Shown here: piece after piece, positions 11,591 through 24,179 of the stretch
Layout: every line of letters begins with the position of its first letter
Numbering within the stretch: position 1 is the stretch's first letter
NCBI GenBank assembly: GCA_026419785.1
Contig: JAODTK010005797.1
Span: forward strand, 117,001 to 181,000
Length of the DNA stretch: 64,000 bases
Source of the DNA: Sclerodactyla briareus
Lineage: Eukaryota; Echinodermata; Holothuroidea; Dendrochirotida; Sclerodactylidae
Direction of reading: 5' to 3'
The notes under the pieces: generated by a model
Seen by the model: only the letters and a program-made list of their open reading frames with translations
What the model was told of the DNA's origin: nothing
Databases searched by the model: none
Position numbers and translations under genes: made by a program

Positions 11591-13679
11591 TTTGCTCGGG
11601 GCTTATTAAAATATTCAAAGTGCATTTCAATCAGTTCCACTAATTAGACCCAAGTTTTATTCATTGTTTGAAAGAGCAATAGGCCACCGCTTATCAAGAT
11701 AAAAAGGACAGACTTATGCTTATTGAAGACACATAGGCATCCATGAACACAAATACATAATGAGTTAGACTTTACTTAGGTCATTTATCCTCCAAGCCAT
11801 TCATCTTTCAAGTTGCTATGACAAACCCACACAACTGCAAACTCAAACGGCAAATTCAGGCCACCAAGCCACAAAATATTGAAGTTGTTTGCCAAGGATC
11901 TGAACCCCAAAATCTGTTGGACTGGGGAGTCCAAGGGGCCTGGGCATTCCCTGGGATAGAAGGTCCAATTTTCACATGTATACTTTTCCAATACAGCTTC
12001 CATACCATATCCAACCTAGACAGCCTCAACTAAACGGAACACCAGCACAAAATTGGGATAACCTGCAGTGAGCTCAGGATCCAACTCTCGCGCACTCAGC
12101 CAATCAGAGGCCGCATAGGCAGTCAATCGGAGAGCACTGTCTACAGAATCAGCCAACCAGAAAGCTCCTTACATGTGACCTAGCAGCCAACCAGGCAGCT
12201 TTTATGTAACCAAAGCAAGATCCGCACAATATACACAGCCTGTGCCTTGCAGGCGTTCAAAATGAGTGATTATTGTAAACCACACTATAATCATGTTACC
12301 TACTTAAAGCTAACTCAGCTACACACAATGGTAGCACTGATCATTAAAATCGTATCGGTGCGGACCAATGAAGACTCCCTCGAGCTGGTAACGATACTGA
12401 TGGTATTAATCTCCACCAACTTACGGCTATTCCTTTGAAAGGGCAACATACCTGACCGTGGTCAAGACCGTGTCCACGGACTAAACGCGACACCAAGGGC
12501 TCGTCCACAGCCGAACAGGTGTTTTATTAATTGTACCCCTCCACCCTTCAATAACCCCCATACTGTCAGAGTTTCACCCTGTGCGGCAGAGAAGATAGAT
12601 CGTCTGAGATGTGGGAAGGGGTATGCTCTCTCCCAATGTCCAGCGTCCCGAGCCAGCAAAAACCACCGGCACCAACTGTGAGAGGTACCACATGACCTCC
12701 TACGGGGGGGTCCCCAATTTTCAAGGAGCAGCTCAGTACATATGCAAACATGTTCTCAAGGTTTTGGTAGTATATACCAACCTCTGGACAAGTGACCACC
12801 CTGCAACACAGATGAGAACGGCCTGAAGACATTAGGGGAAGGACTGGAGTAGCTCGGGTATGGTCTGACAAGAAACTCGACAAGATTATTAACGAAGAAG
12901 GGTCTCATCGACAAGACACAAACCACCCTGTCAGGCAACCTCATCTACCGATCGTCAACAACTTCAACGTGGATGCGATATTCCTACCAAGAATCACTCT
13001 CGGCTGAGGTCCACCTCCTCTCCTTCCACAACCTCCACAGAAACCTTCTCAATGAATCAAGGTTGTTGATTCTGTACTATCAGTGATTCCCGACACCTCT
13101 ACCCATCGGCCCTAAACTCACGGACAGAGAGCATTTCATCGTCTCGCATCTACCATCTCCTGGTTGCCTTCCCGAAGTTCCCAGCCTTCCTCCACCACCC
13201 CCCCCCCCCCCTCTTTACTCTCTGCCCTCATTTGCCTTGGCCCACTAAACCACTACATCTTCATTACTTGGATTTTTCAGATACCATCTGCAATGTTATG
13301 ACATAAAGATCAAAGCTAAAAGAGGATCACCTCTGCACAATGGTGCAGACCTGAATACTGTGAATCCTTCACTGGGTACGCGGGATGGCCTTGCCTCTTC
13401 AGCGGTACTCTGATTCAACGGAGGGGGTCTGCTAATCGCCTCCCTAAATCGCCTCCCCTGTGGGTAGGGAACTCCAGGGTTGGGAGCCGATACGCTACGC
13501 TCAGATATCAAGAGCTCTTCTCATTAACAACTACCGTTAAAATCAGGTAATCATCCTTTCTGTGGAGGGATAAAAGAAGTACATGAAACTAATCCATCAA
13601 GTTGACCTGAAGAGTTTCTTAGTGACTGTTATGACCAGGAAATAGGCTTGGTGATTTTCAACTCATTTTTGATAACCCA
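11591..13679. other. Mostly unassigned; weak zinc-knuckle-like patch near 12.6 kb
   Basis: No gene is supported. At about 12595-12690 the + strand, across more than one frame, gives 'RCGKGYALSQCPASRA' and then 'GTNCERYH'. This resembles the paired CCHC knuckles of LTR-retrotransposon gag proteins, but frames are broken and no protease, RT or integrase follows. Around 12060-12230 short phrases such as 'CAGCCAACCAG' repeat loosely. The rest is featureless. Confidence 0.3.
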
Positions 13680-13790
13680 TGGCCAGACACAAGAACAAAT
13701 GAGACAATGTACTAGCTCATTATGGGCAACATATCCACAGATTTCCTATTTCCACAGGAATACCATCAGGACAGAAAAGGTTTTCCTGTA
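13680..13790 (+). repeat. Dispersed segment shared with 27370-27480
   Basis: The stretch 'GCCAGACACAAGAACAAATGAGACA..GTACTAGCTCATTATGGGCAACAT' matches a stretch at 27370-27432 in the same orientation. It is short and of unknown class. Confidence 0.55.
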
Positions 13791-15200
13791 CATGACATAC
13801 CAAGGAGTTTGCACATTATGTAACAGATACTGATAAAACTAAAGGCACTATACAAAATATTCTTCTATTGACGTATTCTCTAGTTACTTTATTTAACGAG
13901 GCTGTGAGAACTGATCCTTGGTGACCCGGGTGACCATTGACAAAACCTGCGCACAATAGGGGTCGTGTACTAAGGCCACAGCAGAAAATATATATGCCAT
14001 GTAATGAGGTTTCAATTTACCCAGGCATAGAAACCATGTTTACAAGCTAGATTGGAAAAATACAATTTTTTCACAGATTTTTGTCATACTTACTGAAAAT
14101 CCAAGAGGGAACGAAGTGCAAATGGCTTATTAGATCACTATCAATTCTCAGAAATCCGAATGTGATGTAACAGTTACTTTTTTTCAAATATTATTCATCA
14201 TAGGATTTCTTGAATCATTTTGCACTATCAGCCTGCATAGCCCGACTGTCCAATATTATAGAATTGCTTGATCGAATCAAGCAAATGTCTGAACAATATT
14301 GCCCCTGCATGACCGTTGACCTCAAATTCCTAGCACATTCCCATAAATATGTACATTGGACTAGATGGAAGTGGCCTATACTTCTGTTTGCCAGAATTAT
14401 TTATTATTTCTTAGCTCTAATGTCCAAATGACCAATGTCAAGTGGTCCTAGTGAAACTTTGATTATCAAGGAGATCACATTAGTCAATAACAATTAACCA
14501 TGTATCTAAGTTTCATAACAATCCTCAAAACCTAGGGCCTACAAGGTGGGGCCTGACCACTTTTAGATAGTTTCACTGTCCCTACCATCCAATAACCCTG
14601 AATGATTTGCAATTGAAAAATCTTGGGACAAGCTGAAAGAAGCCCTGCCCAGTGAACCTTAGACAAGATTTCGAGATATTCTGCCACTCCTTGAGAAGTA
14701 AGTTTCAATATTTTTCCACATCATTCGCCTATTGCCCAATGTGACCCCTTGACCTGGACAATCAAGTGGTATGAGGACAATCGCAACAATCAATTCAACT
14801 TTGTTCAGTTTTTCCATCGAAATCCATCAGAACAATGAGCCCACAGGGGCCTGCAACACATTTCTTCTGGCATGAATTGACTGTTTGACCCCTTAAGAAT
14901 GGCCCTAGATGACTTCCAATAAAAAACAAAAATTGGGACTATGCTGAAAGAAGCACCCTCTAGAGGTCAATGAGAAGTTCATTTCATATTTTCAGACATA
15001 GGGCCTACGTATTATGTCTTCTTCTTATGAACTTGACCTTGACTTCAATATGTCCCATTTTCACTACTCTGTTTCCAAGTTTGACCGACACATCCTCGGG
15101 AATGAACAATTGGGAGCCAAAAATTCATTGTGAACAATCTGGATGGATAGATAGATATCAGCCTAGTCCTGCAAGATCACAATAACTCGATAGCTGAATA
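13791..15200. repeat. Decayed GACCTT-type repeat DNA
   Basis: Phrases such as 'GACCGTTGACCTC', 'CCCCTTGACCTGGACAATCAAG', 'AACTTGACCTTGACTTCAA' and 'GAAAGAAGC' recur at irregular spacing, and the block ends at 'GATGGATAGATAGATATC' (15137-15154). This is the texture of element H, too decayed to delimit. No gene seen. Confidence 0.4.
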
Positions 15201-16860
15201 ACAAAGAGAAGAAGAGAACAGGAATTTGAAATATAGGTTATAAACGTTAATAGTGTGAGATCCAAGGACACACAAACAGTATAATAGAGTCTCCCTTACA
15301 TTCTCTACTCAATACCAATTCTTAATACCTTAATATTCCCTTTTAGTGTCTTTTTCCATCACAGGGACCGTAGAGGGTGCTTCCCATTGGCCCCACTGAA
15401 AATCAGTTGCCTATAGCTGACAATATTGAAATGCTGAATTTTAAATTAGGTGTAAAGCTTACTTTTCGGCCTCCATTCAAGAAACATCCTGTAGTCATTC
15501 TAGCGTGTTCAGATCTGTATATATCCGCGTTATGTGTATTGGTAGCGGTGATTAGCCCAAACCTGGATAAGAAAATGTTCACACATTCCCCACAACACAA
15601 TTTTGTTAGGTTGCAAGCGTTCAAGATGGGTCGATCATGTGTAGGATATATCCTCGTGCATGAATAATTACTAAAGCAGCCGCTCAATTGTAGCCATCTC
15701 CTTTCCCCCTTTCGCAGAATAAATCATAAATTTTTGGGGGGTTCCCTCCACAAACAAAATCTGAATTGTGAGGAAATTCAGGCCAGTTAAGACTGTAGAT
15801 ATTTGGATACAGGAAAGATGATTTGCAAAGTTGCAAGTATCCCCTCAAATTTTCTTACAGAGTGTTTTGTATTCTCTCTTCACAGCCAGAAGGCACATAG
15901 CCCATATAGAGTGTTTCGCATATGACTTCACATCTCAACATAATTTTGTGGACACTCTCAAAACTCTAGGCATCTCTTAATCAGTACAGGAAATGATTAG
16001 TTCTACTAGTCTTGGCAGAATCATTGTTCCCCATGGCAGGAATTTGAGCCTGTTTGGGGTCCTTAGAGACACATATTTCAGCATTTTCAGGTCATCACAA
16101 ATAACTCCCCAGTTTATAGGCACAACAAGCAAACTTACTTGTGATATAAGGTAGGCCAAATGACACCACTGCTGTCGTAGCGAGTGGAAAGGCCAGCTGA
16201 GCAAGTGATGTCTGGTGGTAGTGCCGAAAATGGCATACATCAGGCATGTGGTTTCTTGTCCCGGTTCTCTGACGGTCGTCAATTCTATGTTAATACATTT
16301 ATGTGGCCATATGTAAAGGCCGGGTTTTATAGCCCTCAAACTATCTAGAGGGGCTCGCATCTTATCGTCTACACCCAAATTTCTCCCTGTATATGCTGTC
16401 AAAAAGTAACACAACGTCCATTAGTGTGTAAGAATTGAATCCAGCAAAAAATTGTTGCAGAGCAGGAGCAAAGCATGTGAAAAATGTTTTAAACTTGTTA
16501 TGAAACCACAAAAATGAAATTCTGAATATCAAACGATAATGCCCAGATAACCTTTCCTGAATTGAACAGATTCTAAGACATTGATATTGGAGAACCAGAA
16601 CGAGCATTGGGCTTAAGCTTAGTGATTCTTCAACTCGTGCATAGGGAAACAGATTCTCAGTCCTTGACCTCAACCTCTCTTGACTCAGATGAAGCTCTGA
16701 CCTGACCCCACCCCCCGCCAAAAAAAAAAAAAAATTATAAACCAAAAGCCAAAGGCTTATGATTCCTTGGACACACGGTCTGGCTGTGTTCAAGTTCTTG
16801 AGTTCATGCTTACACTGAGATCAATAGCAATAATGTACTAGGCATGCTTCATGACCACCA
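15201..16860. other. No confident gene; two long minus-strand open stretches
   Basis: On the minus strand about 145 codons (16411-15977) and 143 codons (16793-16362) stay open in overlapping frames, with no recognised domain. A good donor sequence (GTAAGTTTGC on the minus strand) lies at about 16137. The frame overlapping it gives a hydrophobic run, 'LAQLAFPLATTAVVSFGLPY', which could be a membrane segment. Evidence is too thin for a gene call. Confidence 0.3.
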
Positions 16861-16869
16861 GACCGTTGG

Positions 16870-18762
16870 AAATAGCCTGATTAGGAGGGAAGTAGGTCTG
16901 CCAAATACCAGAATTTTACAAGCCGTAATATGATGGATCGCTTGAACTGTTGAACTGTTGTACAACAATAAATAAGCGTCATGTACTCATCATAGGAAGA
17001 CACAACCCACCAAGTTTGAACTCGAATCCCACAGGCATGTTGGACTTTGCCTGATTACCAGTTAAAAGTGCTAAAATACCAAATTTTTACAAGTTTCCAC
17101 TTTTTGCCCAAGTAGACCCCCTACTCATACACAATAAATAGCGTTCATGTACTCATCATGGAAAAGCCAACCCAGCAAGGATTGAACTTGATCCCACCAG
17201 CAGGTTTTGAACTTTGCCCCTGATCACAAGTAAAAGTGCCCAAAATCCCAGAATTTCACAAGTCTCCACATTTTGCCCAAATTGTCCCCCTACCCTACAA
17301 CAATAAATGCGTTCATGTACTCACCATGAGAAGCACACCCCCACCAAGTTTTGAACTGATCCCACCAGGCCTGTTTGGACTTGCCTGATTACAATGTAAA
17401 AGTGCCCAAAATACCAGAATTTTAACAAGTTTTCCACTTCTTTTTTTGCCCAAAATTGAAACCCCTCACTCATCAACAATAACATAGCATTCATGTAGTC
17501 ATCATGGGAACCCCCACCAATTTTGAACTTATTCCACAGTGCATGTTTGGACTTTGCCTGATTAACAAGTAAAATTGCCAAAATACCAGAATTTTTTAAC
17601 AAGTGTTCACTTTTTGCCCAAAATTGAGAACACTTGGACCCGCCTACCCATACAACATAATAGCTTTCATTACTTCACCATGAGAAGCACCCCCACCAAT
17701 TGAACTTGATCCCACCAGGCATAGTGGACTTTGCCTGATTACAAGGTAAAAGTGCCCAAAATCCCAGATTTTCACAAGTTTCCACTTTTGGCCAAAATTG
17801 ACCCCTACTCATACCCCTCCCCCTCCCCCCCCCCAAACAATAAATTGCATTCATGTACTCATAATGGAAGCACACCCACCAGACTGACACTTGATCCCAC
17901 CGGATGTTGGACTGTGCTGATACAAGTAAAAGTGCCAAAAATAACAGAATTTTACAAGTCTCCACTTCTTACCCAAAATTAACCCCTACTCATCTTACAC
18001 ACAAAAATAGCGTTCATGTTGTCATCATGGAAGCGCACCACCAAGTGTGAACTTGATCCCACCAGGACATTAGTGGACTTGCCTCTCTGATTACAAGGAA
18101 AAGTGCCCCCAACATTACCAGAATTTTACAAGTTTCCACGTTTTGGCCAAAATTGACCCATACTTCATACAACAATAAATAGCGTTAATTTACTCATAAT
18201 GGAAAGCACACCAACCAAGTTTGAAATGATGCCACCAGGCATGTTGGGCTATGCCTGGATTACAAGGAGAAAGTGCCAAAAATACCAGAAGTTTACAAGT
18301 TTCCACTTTTTGCCCAAATTGGACCCAATACTCATACAACAATAAATAGGTTCATTAATCAGAATGGGAAGCACACACCAAGTTTGAACGTGATCCCAAC
18401 AGGCATGTTGGACTTTGCCTGATTACAAGGTAAAATGCCCACCCAACATTACAGAATTTTAATGTTTCCACTTTTTCCCAAAATTGATTGACCCCTAACC
18501 ATACAAAAATGAATAGCGTCATGTACTAATCATGGAAACACACCACCAAGTTTGAAACTGATACCAACCAGGATGTTGGACCTTGCCTATTACAAGGTAA
18601 ATTGCCCAAAATACCAGAATTTACAAGTTTCCCCTTTTGCCCAAAGTTGACCCCACCTACTCATACAACAATAAATAGCGTATGTACTCATCATGGAAGC
18701 ACACCCACCAAATTGAAACGTGACCCCACAGGCATGTTGGACTTAGGCCTGATTACAAGGTA
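16870..18762 (+). repeat. Satellite array 2: about eleven ~170-bp units
   Basis: This is the same unit and orientation as array 1. The 'AATAGCGTTCATG' landmark recurs near 16977, 17148, 17308, 17488, 17664, 17850, 18011, 18183, 18350, 18517 and 18680. Units carry many small indels. The array leads into a CA microsatellite and a hairpin, so it probably belongs to one composite element rather than a centromeric satellite. Frames in it are repeat translations. Confidence 0.9.
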
Positions 18763-18860
18763 GCATTACATTACACACATACACACACACACACATACAT
18801 ACAAACACACACACACATGCCACGCGTGCGCATGTTCCTTGGACTCCCGTCCAAGAATAA
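18763..18860 (+). repeat. (CA)n microsatellite and hairpin closing array 2
   Basis: An ACAC/ATAC-rich tract (about 18770-18818) is followed by the hairpin CTTGGAC-TCCC-GTCCAAG inside 18835-18857 and then an A tract. The order array, microsatellite, short palindrome is that of 'pearl'-type elements known in marine invertebrates. Confidence 0.7.
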
Positions 18861-20546
18861 AAAAAAAAAATGAAACAAATGTACTCCCCCTGACTCCCCC
18901 CCCCCCCAAAAAAAAAAAAAATATCTCTATATATATAATATAGATATTTAAATATGAACAAAATTGCTCATTATTGGTAAACCCCTGTACCCAGTATGAC
19001 TTGAATCCATCCAGGTAGGGTTTAGTTATCGTGATTTTCACTAAACCCAAATTTGCCAACATATCATTTTTTTACAATTTCCCAATACTTTTGGCCAAAA
19101 ATTAAAACACAATCTACCCAAGAACAAAGGTTTTCTTGTCTGCCCCATAAAAAAAGTGTATATAACATTTAATAGCTCCTCGATCAGTGGCAGCAGTCTG
19201 GACCTCTGGACATATTCACAGGGTTTTCCAGACTTGCTCTATGTTTACCTCATATGACCATTCTGACCTGAACCCAAACAATAGGATTCATGTGCTTATC
19301 ACACATGCAAGTATAGCTGCATCCACCCACCGGACAAGACAATGACACACGGGACATTTCAAATTTCAACATAAGGTGAACATACACCTGAAGACAGGTG
19401 TTTTATTCTCCTCTGCAGCGGCATTCAGGCTGTTGAAGGTTGCCTGGAGGATGGCCATACAATGATACACAGAACAGTTTGTGGTGGCGTAATCAATGTG
19501 GGTCAATGTAGGAGACGGAACAAGTAGTACTAATACCATAGTTATTATTCTAATAGAAGCTCACACGAGCTAAACAAATATAAAACATGTGTTTCTATTA
19601 GGGCACACTAATTCGTAATTTTATTGGCATTTGCACATTTTACTAATGAACTGATCAGAGACACAATGGTCATGTGGCAGATTCATGTTTTCCATTCACC
19701 CTAGTAATGCCTTAAATGTACCCACTGTTGAAAATTTGATAGTTATTACTAATTGTAGCTCAGCTTTCCCTTTCTGCAGTATCTTCGAAATCAATTCTCA
19801 GGGAAACTATGCCTAAATTCATGTGTGCTACTATTAGAGCACACGCTTCTATTAGAATGAATACGGTTAGTAAGTATGTGTACGTAGCTTTAGGAGAGAT
19901 AGGTTGGGTGAGTGAGAGGAATGGGAAGGCGGGATGAGTGCAAACTAGTGTTCGGCTACCACGTATCATGGAGGGAAACATAATAAGGAGAGTTTGGACA
20001 CTTGAACCTCCAACATGGAGCAGTGCGCTCGATGACAGCAGCCCATGTACTCCCACTAGTATGTGGATGAATGCAACTGAAGTGGTGAATACTTACCCCT
20101 TATCGACCCGCGCCCCAATTGCCGTATATTGAGTATCTGGCAATTTCATGGCATAAATACCGTTTGGAAACCCCCTCATCCTTATTTTGTCAGACAAAGT
20201 GTCTAGTTCGCGATCATTTTGGCTAACAAAATTGTTAAATTTTCTCGACTTATACTACGCTCACAAATTCAAGCAATTCAACCTTTTCAAGCAAAATTAG
20301 AAGAACGATGGGAATGCCAGACTGGTACACTGTGAAATTGCCAGACGCTCAATATGGCATAATTGGGGGGGGGGGTCGATAAGGGTTAAGTACGAGGTGG
20401 TGATATAGACTGATAGTAACTATAAAGCCCTGCTATTGTTATGATACACATTACTTGTTTTGTGGCCAGAGTCTTGTGTACTTGTTAATTCAACCCAATC
20501 TCACATGTGTACTGTAACTCATTTATCACAATTCCATGGTCCTCAC
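18861..20546. other. Possible intron or downstream region of the GGACT-like gene; no exon found
   Basis: This lies immediately downstream, in transcript direction, of the GGACT-like exon. I searched the minus strand here by eye for the next conserved block (GEVY, then LDDFE) and found none. A minus-strand frame at 19760-20056 ends 'RIDFEDTAERES', which does not fit the family. C-rich and A-rich tracts occur near 18897-18920 and a poly-G tract near 20366. Confidence 0.35.
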
Positions 20547-20747
20547 ATGTCCTAGACCTTCCTCATTTATCAGCACAGACGGGATGTTTGCGATGGTGGA
20601 GATGATGAGCGGGTACTTGACTTGCGTATTTCCGCGACCGACGAAAGTTGCCCTGCCATTCGCTGGGTCCGTCAATAGGAAATGATTGGGTGTCCAACAC
20701 TTCAGTGTACCATAAATGAATAAACGATGGACTCGTTCTGATGCCAT
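20547..20747 (-). CDS. GGACT: Gamma-glutamylamine cyclotransferase-like protein, N-terminal exon
   Basis: On the minus strand this exon encodes 67 residues from Met 20747 to His 20547. They include 'RLFIYGTLKCWTPNHFLL', 'GRATFVGRG', 'KYPLIIS' and 'NIPSVLINEEGLGH'. The 'YGTLK.G.PNH' signature and the order YGTLK, PNH, GRG, YPL, NIP are those of the GGACT/AIG2-like family, whose YGTLK loop binds the gamma-glutamyl group. In mammals the enzyme releases 5-oxoproline from gamma-glutamyl-epsilon-lysine left by protein crosslinking; it is cytosolic and about 150 residues long. The exon is bounded by an acceptor TTTTCATTTCTGCAG two bases before the ATG and a donor GTGAGG after 'GLGH' (phase 0). An in-frame upstream Met would add a signal-like leader, but that leader is the intron pyrimidine tract. 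Cys replaces the usual basic residue after YGTLK. The exon with the catalytic Glu was not found, so this is a partial gene or one with a long intron. Confidence 0.82.
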
Positions 20748-20759
20748 TCCTGCAGAAAT

Positions 20760-21950
20760 GAAAACCAATAAGAGCACCAATGGTGCTGTAGCTCAAACTC
20801 AAATAAATGCTCATAATCTTTCACTTCGAATGATCAACAAGGCATTATGACTTTACAGGAACTTCCATGTGAATGCTTTTTGATTCATTAGTTCCTTTGA
20901 CCTATCCTCGATTGGGCCAACCGATTGTTATTTCACAGCACCTCAGAGCTCATACACACCTGAGTTTATAAAAAAAAAAAAAATTAATAAACAAGTCTTT
21001 TAAAAGCCTGTGACAATTCCTTGGGCTCAAATACACTGCTTGGCCTTCTTATTAGGATGGCGTTGTATCGAGAAATCTTCGAGCGTTCCATGGTTAGAAC
21101 AGGTCACACAGTATTGCATTAGCGCCAGTATTATGGAATGAATATTATGAGTATGTGGTTACATATTAAGGCAGGCGGCCAAAACATCCAGCCGTGGTTG
21201 GCCGAAACTTCCATGGATACAGGTTAGCTGAAACGGTTGTTGTCTGGAATTTGTAGAAAGCAGTATGTTGAACTCTTGGCATACAAACTCAAAGAAGTTT
21301 GGGCCGTTATCCCTTGCCTTAGGCCTATTTACTAGTCCTCAACAGAGATCTTGAATACTCCCAATGTAAACACTGTCTGTTATGTGGACGTGTGTGTAAC
21401 CCACTGAACACACAGTCAGTCATTGAGGATTACTCAAAACGGTACGGACTACTGTAGTTTACGTGTACCGTTCGCATTGAGCCCAACTTTAGCCTCCAAG
21501 GCCAGCCTTAACTTAGGCTAAGTAAAAATAAATGAACATATTGATCGTCCGTCCCTCCAGCTATTTTTGGAATTTAGACATTCTGTATTATTTGTAAACT
21601 TTCACTTATTCAGGAAGATGTTTCAAGAGGTACAAGGTGATCACCCCCAGTGACCCGCTTGGTGCACGATCGATGGTTTTCGATTAGTCATAATGCACAC
21701 ATTTACAAGGCCTCCATGTCTGCTCCCGATTTTTGTGATTTTTGTTTAGATAACAGGAACAGCCGACAAACCAGGAACAATTTAAATTTCATAGGACGGG
21801 GTGACCATGTCAACTGACGGAGTATAGGTTTGGTGGAAATATGACTGAAATTGTCCGACTTATGGCAATTAGACACAATATTCACTTCATTGACCCAATT
21901 TTTTCTCATTTCAATATATAATCTCAGGACCAATGGTGGACCACACTCTA
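20760..21950. other. Possible upstream intron of the GGACT-like gene; no exon recognised
   Basis: The sequence on the 5' side of the GGACT-like coding exon. The acceptor directly before the ATG implies a non-coding 5' exon somewhere to the right; I cannot place it. An A tract and an imperfect copy of the 'TTCCTTGG' hairpin lie at about 20969-21035. Confidence 0.35.
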
Positions 21951-22840
21951 CCCATTTTTTATGGGGGATCTAACCAACTTGAACATTTGCATGAATGAGG
22001 AAGCAAATTATTACACACATGAATACCCCCCAGTGACTCAAGTCATGTAAAAAAAAATTGGGACTAAAGGAGACCAAGATGCATCAGCTTCATGAAAAAA
22101 TCTACGAACTTTGATGAACTGTGAAATGAATATGCAAAATAGACTAACTGAAAAATTCCAGTCTCATTTTTTTAAGAATGTCGGAAGGTAAGGATTACGT
22201 CATACTCCGAAGGGTCATGGGATTCGGGCCAAACTTGGCATTACGCATGAATTATGCAAATTAGACAGTATGTTGAATGAAACCTCCAGTGACCTGTAAT
22301 CCATGATGAAAAATTTGGAAACTGAAGGTAAAACATACCCAACCAGGTTTCATTAAAAGACAACCAACTTCATGATTTTGCATAATTACGCAAATTGACA
22401 CATAGAATGACTCATTGACCCTGAATCTTGTTAAGTATGTCGGGACGGGATTTAGGGACCATTATTCACGGTCAAGGTTTCAGGAAAATCTTACAAAAAC
22501 CTTGATATTTACATGATTATGCAAATAGACAACTTAATTAGGATATCTGACGCTGTAAATCTAATCAGTTAATTCACACCTTGTATCCTTCACCTATGTG
22601 CCAAACCAAGTCACCAAAGCAGTACGGTTCATCTTAATTTTGTTAACGAGCTCAAACAATGAATATTATGAAATAGGCCAATCACCCTCCTTTATAGCGA
22701 GTTTTGCGCCCAGAACTAGTCAGATCGTGTTCACCGAACCCGATACTAACATAGAATTTCGTAAAAATTGTCTAACCGGTTCAGAGAAATCCTGCCAAAA
22801 AAGAAAGTTTTTTGTCAGTTCAGGCGAAACCAAAAACCGC
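21951..22840 (+). repeat. AT-rich tandem-core element, second copy of the 920-2160 family
   Basis: 'TATGCAAATTAGAC' or variants recur about every 115-130 bp (near 22010, 22130, 22255, 22388, 22512), each with 'CCAGTGACC' or 'TTGACC' nearby. The tail (22560-22840) parallels 1830-2150: 'TGTGCCAAACCAAGTCA', 'GCACCGAACCCG' type text, 'CAGTTCAGGCGAA'. Same orientation as the first copy. Confidence 0.6.
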
Positions 22841-23019
22841 TGATTCATATTGTAATGTATACCCATGTTTACTGGATGTATTAGATTAGTGTTACACAGT
22901 GTTAAGGGGGATGGGCCCCCTCCTAGAGTAGAGTCAGATTCCAATGGCAGAGATGTCAATCCAACAAATCTTCCCGTTACAAACATCTAACTACCGTAAC
23001 CCAACTCATAATCCCTGAC

Positions 23020-23860
23020 CCCACCCCTCATACCAATCTCAACAGCCTCCCTCTGGGCCCAAAGTTTGAGTTTGTTGTCTCCCTTTGACTCTCCAATGAG
23101 TGCATTGCAAACTACTGCTACACAAGTTATACACGTGAACAGGGGGTACATGCCCACGGGGATAATGCTACCCCATGCCTTACCATTCTGCTTCCATCTG
23201 CATAGCTACGGACTGTCGCGAAAGGCAAACTTCAACGCACATTTTTCTGTGCCATTGTGAAAGTTATTTCCAGGCAAAACTTGTATTGTGTCGTGAATGG
23301 ATAAGACACCAAAAAGTTCATTGCCAATGCTCTATTATTCCCACAGAGTAGCCAGCATATGTCCTAAGCCTACTGATGCCGAACTTGCTATGATTTTGTA
23401 GCAGGGACCACTTAGCCTAGATCAGAAAGTGAATATCTGAAGACTTCTTGCAAATGACATATTCATCTTTTTGTGAAATGTGTTTGTATCAACCCATCTC
23501 ATGCCTGTTCATTATCTGATGATTTTCAATGTTTTCAGATTTCAGATTTTAAGACGTTATTTTACAGTTGAATTTGGTCCCAATTCACCTGGTTTACATA
23601 AATGTGTACCTGCCCCCAGTTCGCAGGATCCAGACCTCATGTCCATTGTAACCAAAATAGTGTTTTCCTCTCATGGTCCGGCTGTAACTATTTCGACCCA
23701 TTATATGAGTATGCAAGATTGTGCTAAAAGCGACCGTTTTCCGATACTCACCCTTTCCAAGCCATGGCGGCTCCGACTCGTCGTGGTGGACCGACTATTA
23801 CTTATCGATAGATTAGTATTAATGCTATACTAGCTAATTGGCCTAGGCGCTACATTATGT
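23020..23860 (+). repeat. Dispersed repeat D, copy 1
   Basis: Parallels 28880-29520 in the same orientation. Shared order: 'CTCCAATG..TGCATTGCAAA', 'GGGGATAAT..CCC', 'ACCATTC-TGCTTC', 'GACTGTC', 'GAAAGGCAAA', 'TTCCAGGCAAAA', 'GTAGCCAGCATA', 'CAGGGACCAC', 'GATGATTTTC-ATGTTTTCA'. The 117-codon frame at 23480-23833 lies within it and is not conserved in the other copy, so I do not call it. Confidence 0.65.
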
Positions 23861-24179
23861 GTACAGGCGGTCAACGCTACGAGACCTGTGCTTCAGTCTT
23901 CGCTGCGAAGCATGCTCCAAAAACCTTGAATTCCAAGTGTCTATCGATCGCGATCGTAGAGCGTGTTCATCTATAAAATACAGCCTCATGAATCAAGTCC
24001 CATATTCACGGCGTACTATGGGAAGCATATGACTAATGGAATAGCCCTTCTTAGCCTTCTCGGGTTGCCTACGCGAATCGCTCAGTCCCGTGCCATGGAA
24101 TTGGCATTTCCAGTTGAGGGTTATGTCGACAATGATATTTACAGTAAAACTAGATCGCGAGCGAGGTAATATCTCCGAG
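23861..24179. other. No gene seen
   Basis: Short spacer between two dispersed repeats. A 68-codon frame (23963-24169) has no recognisable motif. Confidence 0.4.

Noticed and set aside
12590..12700. Gag-like CCHC zinc knuckle
   Set aside because: The spacing only works across more than one frame, and no other LTR-retrotransposon domain is nearby.
15977..16793. Two overlapping minus-strand frames of 145 and 143 codons, plus a hydrophobic run near a GTAAGT donor
   Set aside because: No recognised domain in any frame, and alternative frames are also open; not enough to call an exon.
20748..20780. Upstream Met giving a hydrophobic leader on the GGACT-like protein
   Set aside because: The leader is encoded by the intron pyrimidine tract and acceptor; the family is cytosolic, so Met 20747 is preferred.
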